Assembly: GCA_942159475.1 (NCBI GenBank)
Contig: OW804097.1
Span: forward strand, 38,886,298-38,950,297
Source of the DNA: Sthenelais limicola
Lineage: Eukaryota; Annelida; Polychaeta; Phyllodocida; Sigalionidae
Direction: 5' to 3'
Length of the DNA stretch: 64,000 bases
Positions 19,921 to 33,951 of the stretch are shown here, piece after piece. The number at the start of each line of letters is the position of its first letter. Within the stretch, counting starts at the first letter, position 1. Made by a program: the position numbers and the translations under genes. The notes beneath the pieces are model-generated. The model was not told the origin of the DNA. It made no database searches and saw only the letters and a list, made by a program, of their open reading frames with translations.

Positions 19921-21850
19921 ATGTTTGGTTAACATTTGTATGTGCACGGCAGATGTTGAGCCCCATAAAATGTTTATGTTTAAGTCAACCAGAGTAAGTA
20001 AAGTAAAACTACAATTCGAGATATGTATACTATACATACATAAACACGGAAGGAAATAACTTCTATCGAATTTTATTCATAAAATCATACATTTTTGTTG
20101 CAGATCTTTAACTGGTTTTCCCGAGTACGATAAAGGTGTTACCAACTTTCAGTGCAATGTAATGTGTAGTACTGCTTCCCTGACCAACGATTTATAAAAC
20201 TAATAAACTGCAAGACAGACTCGATTTAGTATGAATGCACATCTGTGAAGTGATTAATAAAGTTCATTCTCAGTTTATCAGCTTATTTCCTTTTTCTTTA
20301 GCACCAATGGGATACACTTAAAGAATTCTATTCACATCTTGTTGGCGGGGGTGGCGGGGGGGGGGCAAACCATTGGTGAAGTTATCTATTTTGGTCACCT
20401 TGCAATCATATCACTTATCATTGCTCACTCTCTTCCGTTTATGTCTACTGAGTTGATTCAATATGCTTAAAAGTACAACGATTTGTCTGACATTTCAGGA
20501 GTTCAAATATGTTTAAGATATGGAGAATATTTATATAAATCGGAAGAGGAACTACAAATTAGGAGGTTTGATATAACATCGATAGGTGTTACTTCATATT
20601 TCTATTTGCATTTTCATATGATAACCATGTACCGGTACAATAAAAGAGGAAATACATTTAGAATGGTAGGCTAGGCCAAAGGTTAAAACTTCTGTGAAAA
20701 ATGAAGTCAAATGAATGACACCACAACCCACAAATTCAGAAATATTTCTGTTTTATTAAGTGGCAGTTGATTAGTTTATTGTAGGTTCATGGTTCTTGAT
20801 TAATTGATTGATTTATCAATAGAAAAGATAAAAGATATTATCAATAATAATGATATTTCGCAAGATACCAACAACGCGATTATTGCTACTCTCCTATTAC
20901 CGTCCTCCAACCTACTCCATAATTGTTTAGATCCCTCTTCATGAGAAACGTCTTGATCATCCCTCTAGATTTGGCCTAGCTGAAAGACCTGCCATTGCTA
21001 AGACAGATGCTTACAGAGGTGACAGAAAGAGGGATCTGTATTTAAAAATGCATTAGTGAAAACCCCATAGTAAATCATTCAGACTTTAAGATAGAGTACA
21101 GGCAGCACCCTTTGTAAACCCACTAATGTGTATGGCTTAGATATATTGTAGTATACTGTGCCAACTTATATTATAATAGCTTCCTGTCTCTATTATATGA
21201 AATTATGAGCCAATGTTCTAACCTCCTTCACGGACAAGTTATATGCCATGTTTTGTGGGTAAGCATACATTGTATGTGTATAGCCCTTGGTTTCTCTTAT
21301 TAAACATAACCAGGTCCTCATACTATGATAGAAACCTTGTTGAATGACGTGCAGGTTTTCTTTATATAAAAACAAAGGATTATCGTTATTCAATTTCAAT
21401 AAATCTTGCCATCCATCACAAGCTTTGCCTCCATTTTATTCATTCATTCATTTATTTTTTATTGAGATGACAAATGGTGAAATAATGAAATATTGCATGG
21501 AACAGATCGCCAACGGTGGCCCACCAAACAATAGATGCAAAATTATCTAAGAACCTTGCAAGAACTGTTTATATATGGCAAGACAATAACTTTAAGACCT
21601 GAGACCATACTGCTTAGCCAATAATAAACCCAACAACCACTGTATATCAAATCATTAAAAACTGTGTATTATAACGAGTTCGACTGTTAACATATATCCC
21701 AAGTTAATTACTAGTAAAAAATTATACCTCTACTGAAAACAGCAAAGATCCTTCAGTCAATGATTGCAAGCGGAATTGTCCTCTGTTTGAATACACCTGT
21801 AATAACGTCTGAAGGGCTCAAAAACCTCCCTTCTGCCGGAGATTCCCTTT
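19921..21850. other. Non-coding stretch
   Basis: No gene supported. A G-rich run (gggggtggcggggggggggc, about 20346-20365) is quadruplex-prone. Confidence 0.4.
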
Positions 21851-21927
21851 GACCACAGTCGATGACTGAATAAAAGTTTTTCAAATTCAAATTCAAATTT
21901 AGCTGGGAGTGCACCTTTAAGGTGCAC
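21845..21927 (+). repeat. Possible LINE 3' end and a 19-bp palindrome
   Basis: gactgaataaaag followed by tttttcaaattcaaattcaaa (21865-21899) resembles the end of the LINE at 51221-51255 (ctgaataaa, then caaa/atcaaa units). GTGCACCTTTAAGGTGCAC at 21909-21927 is a near-perfect palindrome. No coding part is recognisable upstream. Confidence 0.3.
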
Positions 21928-22438
21928 TGATACACGATGAAAACCTGAATAAAAACTGAGAAGGTCTTTCTCCTCTATCCGGAATGCAAGTCCAATTGGT
22001 CCAAGTGATGATAAAACAAAATCCACGTTCCACACCCATTTCTCCTATTTACACCCACTACCTCCCCGTTATAAAATGATCAAGCACATGCACCGGAAGC
22101 AACATGTGTGATGGAATACAACTTCCGGCATTGTTGAAAAACATATGAATGTTTTAGGAAGCGATCGCTCTTGTCGCTCCTTGTCTTGTCCACATTCATT
22201 CCGAGACTTAACAATTGTTTGGAGATAAAATACTGCACTAGGCTGTTATATTTTATGTATGCTAAATAATGATGTTTACTGCAAGCGGGATTTACAGGAC
22301 TATTGGGACTGGTGACAGTGTATAGGAGCATCTATGTTGGTGTATTCAGTCATTTGATTTTAAACCACCCAATAATTCTCGTTTTTTAAAATTATGATTC
22401 AATGGTAGTCCATACTAAATATGATGAAAAGATAATTG

Positions 22439-22631
22439 CATATATATTATATATATATAAATTATGCTAACAAGTTGGTATAAATATTAAACATTCTAAA
22501 TCGTCATACATAATGTCATAGAAATGATTATCATATGCCGTAACTTAACGGAAATACATGATTTATTAATAAAAACATATTTAGACCAATCTAAAAAGTT
22601 CACAGCAATACTGCATATATATATATATGCG
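22439..22631 (+). repeat. TA-rich microsatellites
   Basis: Alternating ta runs at about 22440-22460 and 22614-22630 in an otherwise AT-rich, gene-free stretch. Confidence 0.7.
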
Positions 22632-22639
22632 CTACATCT

Positions 22640-24300
22640 CCCTCTCCAATATTCTTGTTCCTGGACTTGATAATGACAAAGTAGAAGAACATAGCAACTT
22701 CAAAAGCCGGTGGTATACATATGCCCTAACTAATAAACAAGATAGCAAATTCCTGAAATTGATGAATACTCTGTACCATCAGGGTCATGTGAAATACAAG
22801 GATGAGTGCAGATGCTTTTGCGCTCAATCAAGGATGTCTGGGTATGGAGCAATAGGATCAACTACAATTAACAACCATTCCTGAAGGATGCTTTATTGTA
22901 CTTAGCGCTATAACTTACGTGGCTGGTGAGGTATTTTTTGTCTCTGTACCCATAGTTATGCCCCTGCCAGAAAACCCTTTAGGAGCCAGTCCCTTATAAT
23001 AGGCTGCTTTATTTTAGAATAAGGAGTTTTTAATAATAATGTCTAAAAGATAGTAGGAAAACCTGACACATTTTAATAACAAAATATAGACAATAATAGG
23101 ATGAGAAAAAGGCAGGAAAAAGGCAAATACCAAACTTACTTTTAGAATCTTTAGAATCGTCTAATTCTCAGTGCTGGAAGCAAATAACATAATAAAAAAA
23201 TAAGGCTATGAATTACTCCGGAGTCCGAAGGTATATTATATATGTCCTGGTCTGCCAACACATAACTCAGGCAAGACTGAAACCAAAGGACTATTGTATT
23301 TCTAAAATAAATAGGTTCCGCTATTAACAATCAAACTTTGTGCTGAGCTGCGCAAGCAGCATAGATATGAATGCCTGGGGCAGGAAACCCTCTAAGGATC
23401 AGTTACTTAAGTGGACTGTAGGTACAGCGTTACTGCCAAGTGATAATAGTTTATGAGCTACTCTTTCCTGAGTTGCTCGCTGACACTAATGTTGGTAGGA
23501 GGAAGCCCTATTAACTCAGGCTTAATCATACTGCATTAATGTTAATTGTGGAGAGCCCAATTAGTCACTGCATCTCCCTATTATCTTACATGTCAAGCTG
23601 CCATACACCATTACCATACATAGAAATCTGATAGCCGGTATAGGCACAGTGCCATTGCCTGGCTTAGGGCTCGGTATAGAGGGGTGTGGGGTGTGGTGGA
23701 GGCTGGGGGCTGGGGGGGGTATAGGGAGTTTCTAAAGATCCACACTGAACCCAATCACCACCTTGCAATCTTGGGATTATAATGATAATAAGGGATTATT
23801 AAATGGCCGAGGTCATTCTCAACCGAGGACGATATCACCTCTATAGAGGTCAATATAATGTTGAGACCTCTACAACAGGCGATATCATTAAAGGCTTGAG
23901 AACTGAGAGAGGGTTGTTACTTTGTTACTCAGGTTCTGTGCATTATTGGGACACTAACCTAATGACCTGGTTCGTTACAGTTAATTAATGTGGTTGATTT
24001 AGCTGAAAACGCAACGTTAAGAAGGACTGGGTTAATGATCAACCTTCACACTCCCATATCCCCTCTAATGACATTTGTTGATGTCTTGCTACAGACACGT
24101 ATTTCGTTTCCAATATACATTAGTTACAGCAAATGGAAGTGCCCTTAACTAAAAGTTAAAATTATAGTTTGCAAACATGTAAATCATTTTCAAACACATA
24201 CTTCTCCTTTCCTACTATATTGTTGTTACATATTTGTTCTTCATTACATTAATGTTTCCCAGAGTGTTACTTACTTGAGTGGTTCACATCATTATTTTAC
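22640..24300. other. Non-coding stretch with a weak fold-back and a G-rich tract
   Basis: No gene supported. 23817-23905 can fold back weakly (ttctcaa...ttgagaa, gatatc...gatatc, cctctatagagg). 23680-23725 is G-rich (gggggctggggggggt). Confidence 0.4.
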
Positions 24301-24404
24301 ACTAGCAAAGTACCCGTCCTCCAGACGGTCACCCTCTCCCTCCCCTCCCCCTCTCCAATACCCCCACCCTCTCCCTCCCCTCTTCTTCACTCTCCCACTC
24401 CTCT

Positions 24405-24560
24405 GCATATGTAGTTAAATCCCCTTGGAAATGACGTAGTAGGTTGTGGGAACAGGAGCTTTCCCAGGCTATAAATAGAGTGTGGAAATCCCAATTTAAA
24501 AAAGGCTTAAAATCACATTTTCACAGATACCTTCACAAACCACATATAATGTCCTCCACA
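24405..24560 (+). pseudogene. Probable LINE reverse-transcriptase C-terminal remnant
   Basis: The plus-strand translation of 24444-24560 includes ELSQAINRVWKSQFKKGLKS, matching the style of CR1/L2-type ORF2 C-termini (an acidic-Leu start, then F-K-x-x-L-K-x-H). Nothing upstream continues the RT, so it is a 5'-truncated relic. A small hairpin (aaagccc-ttct-agggcttt, 24635-24652) lies downstream. Confidence 0.4.
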
Positions 24561-24659
24561 CAGGGTCGACGGACTTGTAGAGACCAACAAGACAGATGGG
24601 GACATCCCAGATTCCCAGAACATGCGTGACAAAAAAAGCCCTTCTAGGGCTTTATATAT

Positions 24660-27600
24660 TAGATATATATTTAACTTCTCTATTTTGGTAAAGACAAAAC
24701 TACATATTACTCGTAGATTCGATTTGATTCGAAATTATAAATACACCAGACATCAAACTGATATGCTAATTAGTTAATAAAAATGTTTAAATACTGGAGT
24801 GAGCCCCAAGCACAACATAACAAAACCGTTTAAACCATAATAGGTGAGTGAGATTGGTTGCTTTACGCCCTTATCAACACATTGAAGGTTATATCAAGGG
24901 CGGGAGAGCTGAGAGGGAGGCAGTTTAAGATCGTACCCAGGAAATAGAGACAGAGAAGAAGGGAGAGAGAGACAGAGAAAAAGAGACAGAAAGGCACTTT
25001 AAGGTCTTACCCAGAACCATCCATAATGAATATATGAATCTCATTGCAAATCAAACTGTAGTGAACTGCAGGTTAGTAGGGGTACGAGTCAAGACTTTCG
25101 TGAAAGAATAACAGTAACAAAGCTATATATTTGTTAGCAAATTTTATTACTCAAACACCAGGTCAAAGCAACGGGGTTACAGCTTGATTTGAACAACAGA
25201 GTTATTTCGGACTGTGGGCGGCACAAAACCTGTAGTGTCAAGTGAAGGACTAATCCTCTTGTGGAATATGGTATACTCCGCCTACCATCTGCAGGAGAGT
25301 GTTTTCAGTAGTGTATGAATGTTTTTATGACGTCACCCCCTGCTGGAACTGGCCTACACTTGGTGGTTCCGGCTCTATTAGAGTTGCCCTTTGCTGCCAT
25401 CGCATGGTGTTGGCGTGGTTGGCAACGTAGATGATGGGATGAGGCGGACCCACTACAGAACATATATATTCCTTCAAACATGACAAAATGCTTCACCAAA
25501 TTGCTTCAGTGCAATTATCCAGTACTAGTATCATAACTTTAGTTCTTGCCCATAAGTGTAGGCCATCATTAATCATACGGGGCTATTGTTAAGCATGGAG
25601 TCCAATTTATCATCAACATCTAGCCATTCCCTTTTATGACAGCGCCCCCTATTATGATACTAAACATCTAGCCGATATAATGGAGACACCTAATAAGTAG
25701 CTGCTCCCATGTTAACTCCCTGTAGCAGTTTTTCCTCGTTTTTTTTGCTTCACCAGACTGTCCCTGTTTTTATGCCTGCTGTTATACTTGCTCTCAGATA
25801 TTGCATGCATCGGTTTTCTTATGTACATAATATAATTACTCTTTGCTCATTTAAAGCTGTATTCTCAGCTATAACGACGAACAAACTCTTACTAAATGTG
25901 TTCATATTAAATGCGGAAACGGGCGCTGGTGTTATGTGTTATGTGTTATGTGTACTCTGTGTTCTCTATGTAACATGTATATTGTAATGTGACACCCTAT
26001 GTTTGGTATATATATATATATGTGCTTTATACACTAGTCCCTGTGTGGCTAGTTGGGTCAGGTTCAGTACTGCCTCCTGTAGTACTGGCCTCCGGAGGTG
26101 TGTTTGAAGTATTTGCTGAATAAAGTTGGAAAGCTGGCAAGGATCAAGGACCTGAGTTAGTGTTCATTCACTACAATTGCAGCTGTAAGTCCCCTTCTTC
26201 TACTGGTCTACCCTAACCTTTTTTTAGTTAGTATACTATAATTATTTCTTTATGATGTAGCATATTTCTAGGACTACAGGCTTCGGTAATGCTTCTTACA
26301 TCGTCTTGAGGTGGTATGGCAGTTTTCCTGTGTTCTTGTTGTCCTATCTACAGTGGCAATATGGGTAAAAAGGATAAATAGTACAATTTCTTAGCCTCCT
26401 GACATGACTATCAGGCTATCTTAACATCTGGTTATCATTTTCAATGGCCTAAATCCTTTAATATTTTATGCTGGTGTCAGTCAAATGTGTTGAGAAAATA
26501 TCAAAAGAATGTAGCTGGTAACGCAGCTATTGCCAGGATTCCAATAGTTCTTTGGGTAACATTTATGCTAGCTATGTATTTAGTAAATTGATGCCATCAA
26601 GAAAATGGCATTTTCTTTTCTTTTCAACTGTTTTACCCGGTTCCAATGTTTTCAAAGCAGGTCTTTTACCGGCCTCTGCAGTATCAGAGTATTGTTGATT
26701 CTTGTATACTATTATAATAAAATGTCTTTTTAATTCAGCTCCTGCTTTTGGCTCTCACGGGTTATAAATACGCACAGTTATATGAAATAATAATTATACG
26801 TCAATCTATCCTTGCATCATAATTTTCCAGCCTGTCAATTACTTCAAAGCAACTTGCCCTCCATTAGTTCTTGCTTTTATAAAACACTTCCCATCACAGC
26901 ATTTTGTGCTTGGTTTTAAGTCCCATGCCAATACCATCAATAAAATAGTAGACGCAATTAAACGTTACTTTTTCTTAGTTTTCTTATTTTTTTCCGAGTT
27001 TGCTCTATGAGGATGTGTTTATAACTAATCTTATATTACCGAGGTTAATGAGGTATCGCAGTAATATCGATTCTCTAATAGATGTGTCTATCATTGTCTG
27101 ATAATCGTCCTAATATAAAAATACAAAATATTAAGGTTTCAAAGGCTGACGCACCGATCCCCCCTCAGCCTCCACCAACAGGAATTGTCAGATATCCTCT
27201 CTCTCCTCTGTGAGGTAGAGCCTCATTATATGAGGTAGATAAGCTTGTGCAGGATATATAGAGAGCAGCACGTCATATGGCTAATGGTATTTGGCAGTCT
27301 TTATCACAACCAGCTATCAGTGTTCATCCTTGTTAGGCAAACTATCTCTGTAAGTTAACTCCAATATCAGATAGGTATACGTTGGGAGTAGGGCGTAGGG
27401 GAAAGTTGCTGCCTGTTATCCTTGCCTTTAAAGCTGCATTCTCAGTTAACATCGATCGAAAACTTTTCTATTTTTTGTTCCATACTTGTCCTACCCATCT
27501 GTAGATTTTACCCTTTGGCAAGGCTTTCCGATTTGGCTTCTAATTATTGCATAAACAGATAACATTAGCAAAATATTGATAACTTTAGTCCTATAGGTCG

Positions 27601-29150
27601 ATCAATTAGTAAATTTGGTAAGATTTCTTTTGTCCTCATAGAAGAGAGTTCAGCTCTAATAGCTTCCATAAAGAGAAACCCATAATAAATTTCAAGTAGT
27701 TCATCAATCTAATGTGAAATACGTTGCTCATCGTAACTTGTAAATTTTTCAAATATACAATTTTGTAAATTGTCAATTTTGCTCATGTATAATTTCTTCC
27801 CAAAACACTTTTCCCAGGGACAGGGACAATAATTGTGCTTTAAGTGGTGCATATGGACGCAAAAGGAGTAGACTGATCGATGTCTAAGATATGTAGTTTA
27901 AATTTTGGGGGGGCCATATGCTTCTTGGATAATTTTGTGTTAGGTGGCTGGTGAGTGGACTAATGTTGGACTGATCTCCGCCAAGCCTTCAATAGTTTAT
28001 CTTTGTCGATTAACAAATACTTATATCATATGTATATATGCCTGTATCAATTTTTTGTTACATCTAAAATCCTATTCCATTTAATGGGATTATATCAATG
28101 ATGATGTTCCCAACTACATGCACGTATTCCTTGGGAAGTAAATCTGAAAAGATGCGCCCTAACCTATCTTGGTATGTTTGGAGAATTATATTACCTTTTA
28201 AAAGGTTTAGATACATATATACCATAAAAAGCAATCATATTTTTTATGGTAAGAGTGCTGTAGGAAGGTCTTTGAAGTCATTATCTTTTCTTTGGAAAAC
28301 AACCAATGTCGACACTGCAAACCATTGCTTAACAGAACATCCAACAGCCTTACCTCATAATTGGGATTTGAGCCATGTAGGGCACCAAATCCCATCAGAG
28401 ATAAAATCTTGTATTACCGCTCGGGCGTGCCAAGGCCATTACTAACATTTCCCTTGTCGCAACGTGAGGACCAGACAAGAAGGATAATAAATAGCTTGTA
28501 TATGATATATATAGTGGGTTTAGAAGCATGCCAGTAATTTGTTGGGGAACATGTCTGACCGAATTTTCTCCCATGAACTATATTCAGTCTCCCTCCAATA
28601 TTATATAATTATATCTTTATTCCTAATCACAACATTGATAAGTTCCAAGAGAGAAGTGCTAGGTTACCAGAATAAAATGTTGATGACTATTCGCACCTCT
28701 GTCATATATCCCCATCCCCTAATGAGTGTATTCAGTCTTATTACATGGACATTTAATCTGAAACTAATCTTTAATCTACATCACATATGTACATCATATG
28801 TAAAACAAGTATGCCCAGTGGAGTAATGCACTTGTCAATTGCACACCCTTATTGCATTTCCCTTAGTTTACATCTATATCAACTGGAGGGGTGGGGGAAT
28901 TTCCCCTAGTGGCCACTCTATACCTTGGTTCCCAAGAGAGTTTTGGTAGTTTTCAGCATGCATGGGCTTGGCTAGGCTAAGATCCAAAGTTACAAACCTC
29001 CCCCAATACTTGCACAAAGAGTGTTACCTTTGAACCTGACAGGGATTTAGAACCCCCTATGTAGTGTTTCAACTGTGTCAGGTTTGAACATGCCTTGCTG
29101 AAGTAAATGCGGTACTCCACTGTACCATATACTAGAAATGTCAAGATCCT
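24660..29150. other. Non-coding stretch
   Basis: No exon supported. It contains a short tandem (gttatgt, about 25929-25950), a ta run near 26013-26022, and two copies of a dispersed repeat with ttaaagctg(c/t)attctcag (25851 and 27429). An aataaag and a preceding CT-rich stretch near 26122 suggest a transposon 3' end, but I could not define one. The open frame at 28098-28445 is unrecognised. Confidence 0.35.
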
Positions 29151-29157
29151 TTAGTGT

Positions 29158-29191
29158 TGGGGTTAGGGTAGGGGTTAGGGTAGGGGGTTCG
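29158..29191 (+). repeat. Short telomere-like tract
   Basis: Alternating ggttaggg and taggggg units, close to the metazoan TTAGGG repeat but irregular and only about 30 bp. Confidence 0.6.
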
Positions 29192-32100
29192 GAGGGAGTA
29201 TAATAACTGACAATGTACAATGTACTTGCCTTACTTGAATACAGTTGAGGTCATTGAGACATGGCTATTCAACCTGTTGGTTTACATTTCTTGGCACGCA
29301 TTGCAACCACACTACACATGGAGCCGTTTGGACCGGTGGCTGCTCTGATGTAGTTGTTGTAGTTTAGTAGTTGAGCGGTCAGGAGACTTGACAGTTACTG
29401 TTCCCACTTCCTATAGCCTATCGAATATATATGGCTTACCTGGGACACCCAGGTGTCCCAGTGAGGTCCCTGTGAGGTGGTACCTAGAACAGCAATAAAG
29501 CAGGCCTGTATCTATTTATATCATATATAACAAAATAAAACAAACATCATCATATGTGGTGTGTTACAGAAAATGAGTCATAAGTCGCAAAAATTGATTT
29601 TCTAAGTGTTTTACTCACAAGGTCTCTAGTTCAGAATGTTCTCATTCTTGGAGTATCTAGCACTTTCAGTTGTGTAAATACATATACCAATTTTCAAGAC
29701 CGTGTATACAAGATATTCTTGCGTTCCTAATCCTAGGGAGTACATAATATGTAGCTACTTTACTGGTAATTATCCACCCAGAAATATTGCAAACGTTTTG
29801 TTTTTTCAAACATAAAAAATCAAACATACAATGTAGTTCTGTTTTAGTTTTCTTAAATGTTAACAACACGTCAGAATCCACTTAATCTCATCTTTTCAAA
29901 TAAGATGGTATCTCAAAATCCTTTGTTTTTTCGACTTTTTCCACAATCCGTCACATACAAGTATTATAGGTGTATGTATGTTTTATCCGATTTTGTCCAT
30001 CAAATACATGCGCATTAACGTTGGTAACTCCACATTATTAATTAAGAAAATATCCCGTAGGCTTATGCTATGTTCTCCTAATTAACAGCAAATATAGAGC
30101 AACATACTTGGTGAATGTCTTATACTTGGCGAAATGTCAGTTCCTCCTTACATTGCCTAATGTGATGAAAAGGTCTTCAGGAACAGTAGAATAGTCTTGG
30201 CTTAATTGATTAGTTTATATGGGCGAAGTAGTGTATGGTCCCTGCGACTAGGATGTGTACTACCAGTCAATATTAAAACATATCACATCGATCTTTTATA
30301 ATTTAATCTTATTTTCTTCGTCCTGCCACAGTTGCTTATTTTAAATGGACTATGTGTGTATTTACATTCATTCGCTTATATTATTCTCAAAGTTTCAAAC
30401 GTTTTGTTTATATTAGACAGGTTTTCGGCATATTTTAGGATTTTTGTATTTGGTGAAAGCTGGGAACGAAATGTTTCATTAAAATCTCCACTCTTGCCAT
30501 ACTCAGGGACTATTCTCGCTAGCCCTTTCTGATACAAAAGTTAATTTTACATGAAATAATAAATTGAGTACTTACATTCTGGCAGATTCCATGACACCCA
30601 TAGAACAATATGGAAATTACGAGTTTATTGAAATTACAATTTAAGGCTTGAGCCCAAAATGTCAACATATTGATGAATCTGATGCATGATCAATTACAAC
30701 TAACACCGACAAAAATGAGGAATTAAAACGTAACCCAATTAACTTTCTTCAAACTGATATGTCAACATATCATCAATTTTTCAGTCATTTTCCCCGTTTT
30801 TTATAAATAGAAATAGATAAAAGATCTCGCCCTGTACACGTCTTGGTAACTTAGCCCATATTGAATATGCCCTCCAGCAAAGCAATGGGATTTCTGCTTC
30901 GCCACCCAAGGGATGTTTCCTGATGTATTTCTTTTGTGAAGTCCTAAACCAAGATTGTATATATATTCCTCCTTGCAGACAAATACTCGCTGGAGCGAAT
31001 GGACGGGAAAGTGATTTCTTCCCATTTTCAGCTCAAAAGGGATTTGAATGAAATATAGCTGGAGAGGGTTTCTGAGAAATTTCCTGAGTCAAATAGGAAA
31101 GTAGTCACATTTCTATTAAAGGAAAATCACTGGAATTGTTTCTGCAAGTCATCCTAAATCTAATGAAGTCGGAGGGACCCATGGGTATGTGAGCTGTGTG
31201 CAGCTACAAAAATACTGTCTCTATCTCTGTTTTCTTTGTCTTTCTTTGTTACATATGTTCAGAAATCAACGGCTTGGAACATAACCAATGGCAATATTTT
31301 CCGCTGGGGCCGAGTCGAAAGGTTTGTGAAAATAACATCTTGTAATTAAAGAAAAATGTTGGAGACAATAATGAATTATGCACTATAAACTTAGATTCCC
31401 CTTCCCTTCAAAGGAACCAAATGAAATAAGGTAAAATCTTGGATGATTTTTTTTAAGGATTTGACAATGTGAAATCACGTTATTTATTATATTTTGGTTA
31501 TAGGGCCATAGCCGATGCCCATACACACGATATTCCTATTTAGAAGTGCCATGATGTTTTGATAATTGCCATTGAACTGCCTTGATTCCTATAGTGGGCT
31601 TTCATAATGTAACACTTACAAGTATGTCATTTTGTATGAGCAGGAAGCATGGAAACCCTTATAGACCATGTTCAGTATCTTCTATCACAAAAGCAATGGA
31701 TTTGCAGCATTCTTTACTGTTTCATTCCCACGATTTATAGAAACCATAAACACCGCCTTGGGAGAAAACAAGAATAGAAAACTATTTCATTTGCTAAAAC
31801 GGTCCAGTAATTCTTTGGAAAAAGATCCAAACTTTGGAAACCATTTCTGAGGGACAAAGTGGACGAACGTTCCCTTTGAGAGGAGAATGTTCCCTCTGGT
31901 CCTCGCATTTCACTCCATCAATGACAATAAAAGTGACATTTATGACCATCTATTCTTCTCAAACCTTCCTCCAAGGACATATATAAAGGGTAAAGCTGGC
32001 AAGAAATGTACAATGCAGGACTTAATGTCATTTGATAGATTTCACCCAAATTTGAAATTAACAGTGACATGTAGGAAATATTTTAATACATTTTGTGTTT

Positions 32101-32670
32101 AATGGAAACCAAGAAACCTGTTTAATGAATTCCAAATGCAAACTGAGTTAGATATTTTTTTTTCTAATTTGGATATGGCAAAATTCAACTATACATGTAT
32201 ACTTTAAAGATGTAACCCATATTCTGCAACAAAGCCAGACAGTGGCGCTTTTAAAGAAAAAAGGACAAAGGTCTCAGGTCCATACATAAAGTAAAGACTT
32301 TGTTTTGGGTGGATACCATCACGTCAATGAGGTGACACTTTAACTTGAAAAATTGACTATAAACGGAGGGACAAAAGAGAGGATTGGGAATACCCTGGAA
32401 GCAAACCACTTTCCATTTGTCAAGGTCAAGGGTCGGAAGATATGAATGTAGTACATGTTTATGCATGTGAAGAACCATAGTTTGTTTTAAGGAAGTTTGC
32501 AAAGCATTATATCATTGGTCCTTATCTGAATCATTTAATGATAATCTACTGCAGCTACAGCAAAGTGTTCAATAGGGTTTCACATTGCTGAACTGGCTGT
32601 GTACTGGCCATGTACATGTGTCTGAGTTACAGAATGTTTGAACAGCGGTTGTTAGTCAGACTAATATTGC
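29192..32670. other. Non-coding stretch
   Basis: No gene, RNA or clear mobile element recognised. The open frames at 31668-31850 and 31887-32102 resemble nothing known to me. Confidence 0.4.
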
Positions 32671-32679
32671 TCAATAACT

Positions 32680-32935
32680 GCTCATGGGTTAATGTGGCAG
32701 AGGTAGTGAGACTTGGCATTTCTACTTAACTATGTTGGTAATCGTGGGCTGATGTGACAGAGGTAGTAAGACGAGGCAGTCATAGCACAATGAGTGATCA
32801 TGGGTAGAATGTGATTAGAGATAGTGAGATAAGGCAGTAGTAGCCCTGTGAGTGATCATGGATTAGATAGCCGGAGAGAGTGTGACAAGGCAGTAGTACC
32901 CTTAAGAGTGACCATTGGTTGGTAATCAGATTAAA
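32680..32935 (+). repeat. Degenerate ~60-bp tandem repeat, 4-5 units
   Basis: Units share (g)atcatgggtt, gagatagtgaga and aaggcagtagta. The catggg-like anchors recur near 32685, 32745, 32808, 32867 and 32926, a spacing of about 60. Confidence 0.65.
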
Positions 32936-33769
32936 GGATTAATGAAGGAGTCATATAGTTTCATGGTACAGGCCCAGTACAATGTGCTGGGCCCAGTCAA
33001 CTGATATTCATATGAGTGATAACAAAACCTAGTGCTGTTATACATATTATCATATTATTAATCAACATTTTAGTGTTGCTTAAATTGAATTCATTATAAA
33101 ATCAAGTTCTCTCTTTCCAATGTGGATATTCAAATAATACGTGCTTACCTGGTTTTCATCAAATCAATTCTCACATATATCCAAGCACGCTAATATTTAA
33201 TACATAGTCTGAGCTGTTATGTTCAAGCCTTTCCTTCAGTCAAGAAGCACCTTAAGCATTATTCCAATGCCCTGATAGAAAAAGTTGACCTAAGAAGGTG
33301 AGTTGCTGTCAGAATACTGTTCAATCAGGGCAGTCTAATTAACAGCTGTCAAGTGATGGGGACATCACCATTAGCTGTGGGGTTTCCTTTAAGCTTATTA
33401 TGGTTCGGAGTTAGACAAGAGAGTTGCTCTTAGGTGTGGGAGGGGGGAGTTGATGGAGGAGTGGGGAGAGATGGGTCTCAGCATTGTCCCATGCAGTACA
33501 CTTTGGTGGTTGTAACACAAAATATGGAAGGCAAGCTACTTGTAGAATTACGCATTGTTCTTGCTGAGTGATATCTTGTTGGCACAACAAAAGACATATT
33601 TAAGCCTCGGCCACAACGGAGATGACGAAAATATTGTTCTCTCATATCAAAACTAGGTTAGGATATTTCTATGAATAATCTGACACAAAGACAGGCATCA
33701 TTTCATATTCTGAAAATAGTATTTATTGTACAAATGCGGTCTGAAATCCAAATCGATAATGTCCAACTA

Positions 33770-33870
33770 GCCAGGGACACGCTGGAAGACCTGGACATAG
33801 TTTTCAGATGCGTGTGACCTTTTCTGTACACCTTTTGTATGAATAAAAAGTGCTTTTATTTTAATTGAAT
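33770..33870 (+). repeat. Possible LINE 3' end
   Basis: ctgtacaccttttgtatgaataaaaagtg is typical in style of invertebrate LINE 3' ends just after the ORF2 stop (aataaa 33841-33846). No diagnostic coding part was found. Confidence 0.25.
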
Positions 33871-33951
33871 TGAGTAATGATGACTAGTGAGCAGTGTGTA
33901 CTTCTCTGCCTTACACATAGGATTAGCGTACTTTATGAGATATGGACCTGG

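Noticed and set aside
24635..24652. aaagccc-ttct-agggcttt hairpin as a bacterial-type terminator
   Set aside because: The context is eukaryotic repeat DNA; there is no operon for it to end.
25221..26174. LTR-like span from tgtagtg to cactaca with an internal aataaa
   Set aside because: Flanks show no matching target duplication, and no primer-binding site, coding domain or second LTR was found.
28098..28445. 115-codon plus-strand frame
   Set aside because: No recognisable family or structural feature.
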